Shown here: positions 53,093 through 57,521 of the stretch, piece after piece
How positions within the stretch are numbered: position 1 is the first letter of the stretch
Layout of the letters: each line of letters opens with the position of its first letter
DNA from: Chloroflexota bacterium
Lineage (GTDB): Bacteria > Chloroflexota > Dehalococcoidia > Lucifugimonadales > Lucifugimonadaceae
Reading direction: 5' to 3'
Assembly (NCBI GenBank): GCA_018673955.1
Contig: JABHBJ010000103.1
Location: 1-57,521 of the forward strand
DNA length: 57,521 nt
Notes under the pieces: generated by a model
Seen by the model: only the letters and a program-made list of their open reading frames with translations
Database searches by the model: none
Told to the model about the DNA's origin: nothing
Program-made: the position numbers and the translations under genes

Positions 53093-53751
53093 TTTTCTCC
53101 TCGGAATGTTTTGATAGTAATTGCCGTACTTGTTGTTTCTACTGGACTAGTAATGGTGGTGACCGATTCTGCTTCGTCTAAAGCGAATGATCACGCTATT
53201 GCTATGACTGGAATTAATATGGTAAATGGCGAACAGGTTCTTCTTCAGATCATTGCTTCAGTACAGGCTAGAAAGTCAGATCGAGAAGTTGCCACCGCTG
53301 CTCTAAGAGGCGTTAACGCTCGTGGTCTAAGGTCTGTCTGATCGCCTCGCATGATTGCGACACCGTAGGAATCTGATCCGTATTCATTGACCGGAACTGA
53401 GATCATCGAGCGACCGGACTTTTCTAATACGTGTGCTAACGCTGCCCCGACAGGACTAGTTACGAATATGACATATCTCCCCTGGCTACGGCGATCATGC
53501 CGGTTGCCGACTTGTCGTTTCCACGCCAATACCCGATGTAAGAAGTTCGCGACGTCAGGATTATTTACCGATGGGGTGTAGTTCCTTTGAGAACCACATG
53601 TGTTACTGATTATTCGTAAGGAAATAATCGAATATACAAGCTCTGGAGAATTGGCGAGTAGGGGCTGCTAGACTGCCTGAAATTCACTCAGAGTTGCGTA
53701 GCACGTAAACAACGATCGGTATTTCACGATCACAAAAGGAAAGCCACCTAC
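53093..53751. other. gap with uncertain short frames
   Basis: A plus-strand frame from TTG 53,111 to 53,341 begins with a hydrophobic stretch (LIVIAVLVVSTGLVMVVTD) and then an Ala-rich part. A minus-strand frame (53,245-53,529) overlaps it and contains protein-like text (GRSMISVPVNEYGSDSYGV). Both look like possible decayed genes; neither gives a recognisable domain. The rest to 53,751 holds only the GGAAAG ribosome binding site of the next gene. Confidence 0.3.
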
Positions 53752-55467
53752 ATGGACAGCAACCTATCTCCGCACGGGCTGATTGGTGAGGCGTATCGAC
53801 CGCCAAAGATCGGTAGCAAAGGGGCGGTCGTTGCGAACCACACGATGGCGACTCAGGCTGGGATGCGAATACTCCACCGGGGAGGAAACGCAGTCGACGC
53901 CGCAATCGCTGTGGCGTTCGCTCTGGGCGCAGCCGAGCCACAGGGATCGTCGATTGGTGGCGATGGATTTGTGATGGTTCACATGGCTGCGAACGCCACG
54001 GTAGAGGTTGCAAACGGAACCGGTTCAGCTCCGCTCGCCGCCACTGCCGATAAGTACAAAGACGGCATACCGTACACAGGTATTTTGGGGACGTCGGTTC
54101 CGGGAATCGTCGATGCCCTACTGAGCGCCCATCAAAAGTACGGAATATTGACTCTGGCACAGTGTTTAGACCCTGCGATTGAACTTTGTGAAGATGGCGT
54201 TCCTGTTTCTGATTTTCAATCTCGAATGGCAGCACTTAATCCGGTGCTTAGAAGTTCTGCAACCTCTGGACCAGTATTTGCTCCGAACGGAAACTGGCTG
54301 AAGCCGGGCGAGATTCGCCGAAATCCTGATTTGGCTCGCACATACAAGCAAATTGCCGATCAGGGTCGTGACGCTTTCTATGAAGGCGATATTGCCCGTG
54401 AGATCGCACGGTACTCAGAAGAACACGATGGGTTGTTGACCTACGAAGACCTCAAACGTCATGAGGTTGAGTGGCAGGCTCCGTTGTCGATCAACTACCG
54501 AGGTCGAACTGTGTACGAAGCACCACCGAACTCAAGCGGTCACGTTTTGCTTCAAGAGCTGGCGATGTTTGAGAAGTTCGATCCGAAGCAGTACAGCTAC
54601 ATGACGTCCGGATCAGTGCAGCTAATGGTCGAGGCGAAAAGACTGGCGTTCGCAGATCGAGAGGCCTACCTCGCTGACCCCAACTACGTCGATGTTCCTA
54701 TAGATGGCATGCTCAATCCCGAGTATTTGGCAGAGCGAGCAGCGCTGATAGATATCGATCGAGCGGCTTCCGATGTCGTAGAGGGCGATCCTTGGGCCTT
54801 TATGGATCGATCGCCTGATGCAGCAAAAAGGCACCGCAGAGGTCGGCGACTTCATTCGGCTGAAACCGATACGACGCACTTCTGTGTGGTCGACCGCTGG
54901 GGCAACTCAGTCGGTGAACTCCAGAGCATCCAAACCATGTTTGGATCGTGCGTCATCGCAGGGTCAACTGGAATATTGATGAACAACCGGATGACCTACT
55001 GGCACCTCGAACCCGATCACATCGACTATCTCAATCCGGGTCAACGAGTACGACACACTATGAACCCTGTGATGGTTTTCTCTAAGCCGGCAGAAGAAGG
55101 CGGTAAGCTCGAGTTGGTCTGCGGAACGCCGGGAGCTGATACGCAAGTGCAAACTAACTTTCAGGTAGTTACGAGCGTATTTGACTATGGATTGAACGTG
55201 GCAGAAGCGATCGACGGTCCACGTTGGACTCACAATCAGGCGGGAATGGGATCGGCATCACCGCGATCAACGGTGGATGTACTTCAGATCGAAGATAGGT
55301 CAGGGTCGGAAGTTATTCAAGGCCTGAAAAAGCGTGGGCAACCAGTGGAATCCACTGGCGCTTGGGGTGGAGCCGGTAGCGAAGGGGCGATACAAGTTGA
55401 TCTTGAGAACGGAACGATGTTTGCAGCGTCGGATCCTCGCCGAGAGGGTGACGCACAAGTTTGGTAA
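53752..55467 (+). CDS. gamma-glutamyltransferase-like N-terminal-nucleophile hydrolase
   Basis: The 571-residue precursor has the conserved GGNAVDAAIAVAFALGAAEP and IGGDGFVM near the N-terminus, LTYEDLKRHEVEWQAPL, ANSSGxLLQ-like PPNSSGHVLLQEL, and the processing site ETDTTHFCVVDRWGN with catalytic Thr374. VTxxLxxxFG is replaced by LQSIQTMFGSCVI. The chain should self-cleave before Thr374 into two subunits. No signal peptide precedes the family domain, so it is probably cytoplasmic, unlike most GGTs, and may act as an amide hydrolase or acylase. GGAAAG is eight bases before the ATG. A paralog is at 1-1,211. Confidence 0.88.
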   Translation: MDSNLSPHGLIGEAYRPPKIGSKGAVVANHTMATQAGMRILHRGGNAVDAAIAVAFALGAAEPQGSSIGGDGFVMVHMAANATVEVANGTGSAPLAATADKYKDGIPYTGILGTSVPGIVDALLSAHQKYGILTLAQCLDPAIELCEDGVPVSDFQSRMAALNPVLRSSATSGPVFAPNGNWLKPGEIRRNPDLARTYKQIADQGRDAFYEGDIAREIARYSEEHDGLLTYEDLKRHEVEWQAPLSINYRGRTVYEAPPNSSGHVLLQELAMFEKFDPKQYSYMTSGSVQLMVEAKRLAFADREAYLADPNYVDVPIDGMLNPEYLAERAALIDIDRAASDVVEGDPWAFMDRSPDAAKRHRRGRRLHSAETDTTHFCVVDRWGNSVGELQSIQTMFGSCVIAGSTGILMNNRMTYWHLEPDHIDYLNPGQRVRHTMNPVMVFSKPAEEGGKLELVCGTPGADTQVQTNFQVVTSVFDYGLNVAEAIDGPRWTHNQAGMGSASPRSTVDVLQIEDRSGSEVIQGLKKRGQPVESTGAWGGAGSEGAIQVDLENGTMFAASDPRREGDAQVW

Positions 55468-55515
55468 TGGTTTCTTAGCCAATTGCCAAATCGTTAATTT
55501 TTTTATCGATTCGAA

Positions 55516-56058
55516 CTAGTTCCAGAAGGCAATAAAGTTCCACATTGCCTCGACGGCTTCAAACAGTGTGAAACTGTCGAGGTATTGACCGCCATGCAGT
55601 ACCCACTCTTGTGTCAGCTTCAGTACGAGCACGATAATTAGCCACCTAATGATTCGTTGTCGGGTCATTTCGTACTTTGGCCAGTAGTGCCGTCTTATCG
55701 CAATGAATACGAACCAAAATTCGAAAACGTTCGGGAATGCGAGAAGAATTGGTCGAATCTGCATTAGTTCGAACGCCACGAATCCGACCATTCTGAATCC
55801 GAACAAAACTAAAGTGATTTTACGTTCTGGGCCATCCCATTTATTCGCAACCCACAAGAAGGTGAGCATGTACACGACATCGATCCACTTATCGAAGGTC
55901 TGGTAGTTCGGAAGTCCGCCTAGATCTAGAACGCCCATCCAGAACAGATCGGAAAAATCGACCGTAATCGCGATTAAAGCGCCCGCGAACGCCCAACGCA
56001 GCACCGGTACTGATCCAGCGATTCGAATGAGCCCTATTACGATCTGTTCGAGTGTCAT
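55516..56058 (-). CDS. multi-TM membrane protein of unknown function
   Basis: A 180-residue protein with about five hydrophobic segments: WAFAGALIAITVDFSDLFWM, WIDVVYMLTFLWVANKW, ITLVLFGFRMVGFVAFELM, FEFWFVFIAIRRHYWP and RWLIIVLVLKLTQEWVL. It is rich in Trp and Phe. Conserved-looking polar residues include Asp in DFSD and the Glu and Gln in TQEW. No family was recognised. ATG 56,058 has no clear Shine-Dalgarno. It is convergent with the GGT-like gene (48 bases apart) and divergent from the aldo/keto reductase. Confidence 0.75.
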   Translation of the reverse strand: MTLEQIVIGLIRIAGSVPVLRWAFAGALIAITVDFSDLFWMGVLDLGGLPNYQTFDKWIDVVYMLTFLWVANKWDGPERKITLVLFGFRMVGFVAFELMQIRPILLAFPNVFEFWFVFIAIRRHYWPKYEMTRQRIIRWLIIVLVLKLTQEWVLHGGQYLDSFTLFEAVEAMWNFIAFWN

Positions 56059-56300
56059 TTTCTATTAAACCGTCAACGCTAGTTCGTCACCGGTTTAAAC
56101 CAAAATTCTGAACTTAGATACCCTGAATCGAGTCGAGTGGGAATTAGTACCCCGTTGGAGTACGAAGGATCTCTTCTCTTTCCGCTCACAGTGACAGTTG
56201 TAACAACCATAAGAGGGTTCACCATCTATAATCACCGGCGTTAACGATAATCGACCCCACAAAAACCCAGTTCCTAATTCCCCCTAACGAGTAAAAAATT

Positions 56301-57239
56301 ATGAAGTATCGCCATCTAGGAAATTCTGGTCTTGAAGTCAGCGTAATTGGTCTCGGGACCAACAACTTTGGCGGTCGAATGGAATTCAAAGAAGCTCGAG
56401 AAGTGATCTTTGCCGCTATCGACGAAGGTATGAACCTCATCGATACAGCAAACATCTACTCGCACGGAAATTCTGAAGAAATTATCGGTCGGTCGCTGGT
56501 TGATCGTCGAGATGAAGTGTTGATCGCAACCAAGTTCGGCATGCTTTGGGAAGAGGGTCCTCACGGCAAAGGCGGCTCTCGCAAGCACATTGTTGATTCG
56601 CTCGAAGGTTCGCTTCGACGGCTTCAAACCGACTACGTTGATCTGTACCAGATCCACAAGCAGGATCCCGACACGCCGATCGACGAGACTTTGCGGGCTC
56701 TCGATGACATGGTCAAAGACGGCAAGGTGCGATACATCGGTCTTTCCAATTTTGACCCATGGCGAATAGCTGATGCTCAGTGGACAGCTAAACACAACGG
56801 TTACACCCCGTTTATTTCTTCTCAGCCGGAATACTCTATGCTCGAACGTGGAGTTGAGCGAGCAGTGCTGCCGGTTTCTGAAAAATATGGACTCGGCACA
56901 TTGCCATACTTCCCGCTCGCTCACGGATTTCTTACGGGCAAATACCGTCGGAACGAGGCTGTTCCAGAGAACACGCGACTGGCACTTACGCCGACGGCTC
57001 AGGTCAAACGGCTTTCGGGAGCGAACTTCGACATTCTCGATCAGCTTGAAGTGTTCGTTGAAAAGCGCGGTCACACGATGGTCGAATTGGCTTTTGCGTG
57101 GATACTTCGTCGAGCTTCAGTCGGATCGGTGATCGCTGGAGCTAGCACGCCTGACCAGATTCGCCAGAATGCTGCCGCTGCCGAGTGGGAGCTTTCGTCA
57201 GACGAGATGGAAGAACTTGCTGGAATACTCGACGGATAG
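56301..57239 (+). CDS. aldo/keto reductase
   Basis: The 312-residue protein has the complete AKR tetrad: Asp48 and Tyr53 in LIDTANIYSHGNSEE, Lys78 in LIATKFG, and His119 in YVDLYQIHKQD. RYIGLSNFDPWRIADAQW and a C-terminal NADPH-binding GSVIAGASTPDQIRQN are also typical. It is close to the YajO/AKR11-like group that reduces sugars or aldehydes with NADPH. The strong ATG at 56,301 follows AGTAAAAAATT, without a Shine-Dalgarno. It stands alone, 240 bases from the divergent membrane protein gene. Confidence 0.92.
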   Translation: MKYRHLGNSGLEVSVIGLGTNNFGGRMEFKEAREVIFAAIDEGMNLIDTANIYSHGNSEEIIGRSLVDRRDEVLIATKFGMLWEEGPHGKGGSRKHIVDSLEGSLRRLQTDYVDLYQIHKQDPDTPIDETLRALDDMVKDGKVRYIGLSNFDPWRIADAQWTAKHNGYTPFISSQPEYSMLERGVERAVLPVSEKYGLGTLPYFPLAHGFLTGKYRRNEAVPENTRLALTPTAQVKRLSGANFDILDQLEVFVEKRGHTMVELAFAWILRRASVGSVIAGASTPDQIRQNAAAAEWELSSDEMEELAGILDG

Positions 57240-57279
57240 GTGTCTAAGAGCTATTTCCCCTAAGACAAAAGTAGTTTAG

Positions 57280-57426
57280 TTATCTAGAGAGATCGTCTTC
57301 AGCTTCGACCGTGATCGTTGTTGCTGGAGGCGATATTTCGGCGGGCGTCGGCAACTCTGCGGATGAGCATGAAGCTATGAATCCTTCGATAAGTGTCGCG
57401 AGTGTTACGCCTTTTGTCTTGACCAT
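57280..57426 (-). CDS. putative 48-residue small lipoprotein
   Basis: Minus-strand frame from ATG 57,426 to TAA 57,280. The product starts MVKTKGVTLATLIEGFIASC, which resembles a short lipoprotein signal with lipobox IASC, and continues with a Pro/Thr/Glu-rich tail (SSAELPTPAEISPP). The hydrophobic core is short for a signal peptide and the ribosome binding site (ACGGAT) weak, so the call is tentative. Convergent with the aldo/keto reductase gene. Confidence 0.35.
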   Translation of the reverse strand: MVKTKGVTLATLIEGFIASCSSAELPTPAEISPPATTITVEAEDDLSR

Positions 57427-57521
57427 CTATCCGTCATTGAGCATTGTCGCGATCGTCACATCAGTGAATAGATGAGCTAATGGGTTCAGCGTGGGGGATC
57501 CCTCACTTGATTTCACGGTGA

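Noticed and set aside
53245-53529. 94-codon minus-strand frame with protein-like text
   Set aside because: It overlaps another uncertain frame, has no recognised domain and no good start signal; noted only in the gap entry.
56316-57074. 252-codon open frame on the minus strand
   Set aside because: It lies opposite the aldo/keto reductase gene, which has the full catalytic tetrad; the minus product has no domain.
1-57521. CRISPR array, prophage, insertion sequence or integrase
   Set aside because: No evenly spaced repeats, phage-structural genes, transposase or recombinase were found in the window.

Overview
The window is a 57.5-kb piece of a bacterial chromosome of about 50% GC with densely packed genes on both strands. 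No rRNA, tRNA, CRISPR array, phage module or insertion sequence was seen. Its gene content is typical of marine SAR202-type Chloroflexota: four mandelate-racemase/enolase-superfamily paralogs, three amidohydrolases, two Gfo/Idh/MocA oxidoreductases, two gamma-glutamyltransferase-like enzymes, two twin PLP deaminases, several MFS/DMT transporters, frequent TTG/GTG starts and short dispersed palindromic repeats. That assignment is inference from gene content; there is no marker gene such as 16S rRNA in the window.

Left part (1-12.4 kb): a partial gamma-glutamyltransferase, a xylose-isomerase-like TIM barrel, two closely related amidohydrolases either side of an MFS transporter, a signal-peptide/one-TM protein, a four-TM protein with a good terminator, two very small membrane proteins, two ACC-deaminase/D-cysteine-desulfhydrase-like PLP enzymes and a third amidohydrolase. 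This looks like a scavenging set for modified (N-acyl, D- or cyclic) amino acids and peptides. Middle part (12.4-32.8 kb): a decayed histidine kinase, three enolase-superfamily enzymes, two Gfo/Idh enzymes, a VLRF1-like ribosome-rescue release factor, a class IV aminotransferase, a serine beta-lactamase-fold hydrolase, a DMT and an MFS transporter, a frameshifted response regulator, HAD and histidine phosphatases, an HpcH/HpaI aldolase, a PIG-L deacetylase, an alpha/beta hydrolase and purE-purK. The enolase, Gfo/Idh and aldolase genes suggest breakdown of diverse sugar acids and other hydroxy acids.

Right part (33-57.5 kb): a four-gene ABC operon with two very large FtsX-type permeases and two LolD-type ATPases, one of which carries a C-terminal AbrB-like domain. 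It is divergent from an HtrA-like lipoprotein protease. Then come an SDR protein whose catalytic lysine is replaced, a JAMM peptidase, a CaiB/BaiF CoA transferase, decayed USP and PAS genes, a lipoprotein cytochrome c, trpB, a dCMP-deaminase-like protein coupled to a fourth enolase-superfamily gene, a tandem family of single-pass membrane proteins with conserved cysteines (one copy interrupted by stops), a second gamma-glutamyltransferase, a multi-TM protein and an aldo/keto reductase.

Two themes stand out. Signalling genes are decaying: kinase, response regulator, PAS and USP remnants are each interrupted. The most novel-looking locus is the tandem cysteine-containing membrane family at 50,997-52,912, which I could not match to any known family.
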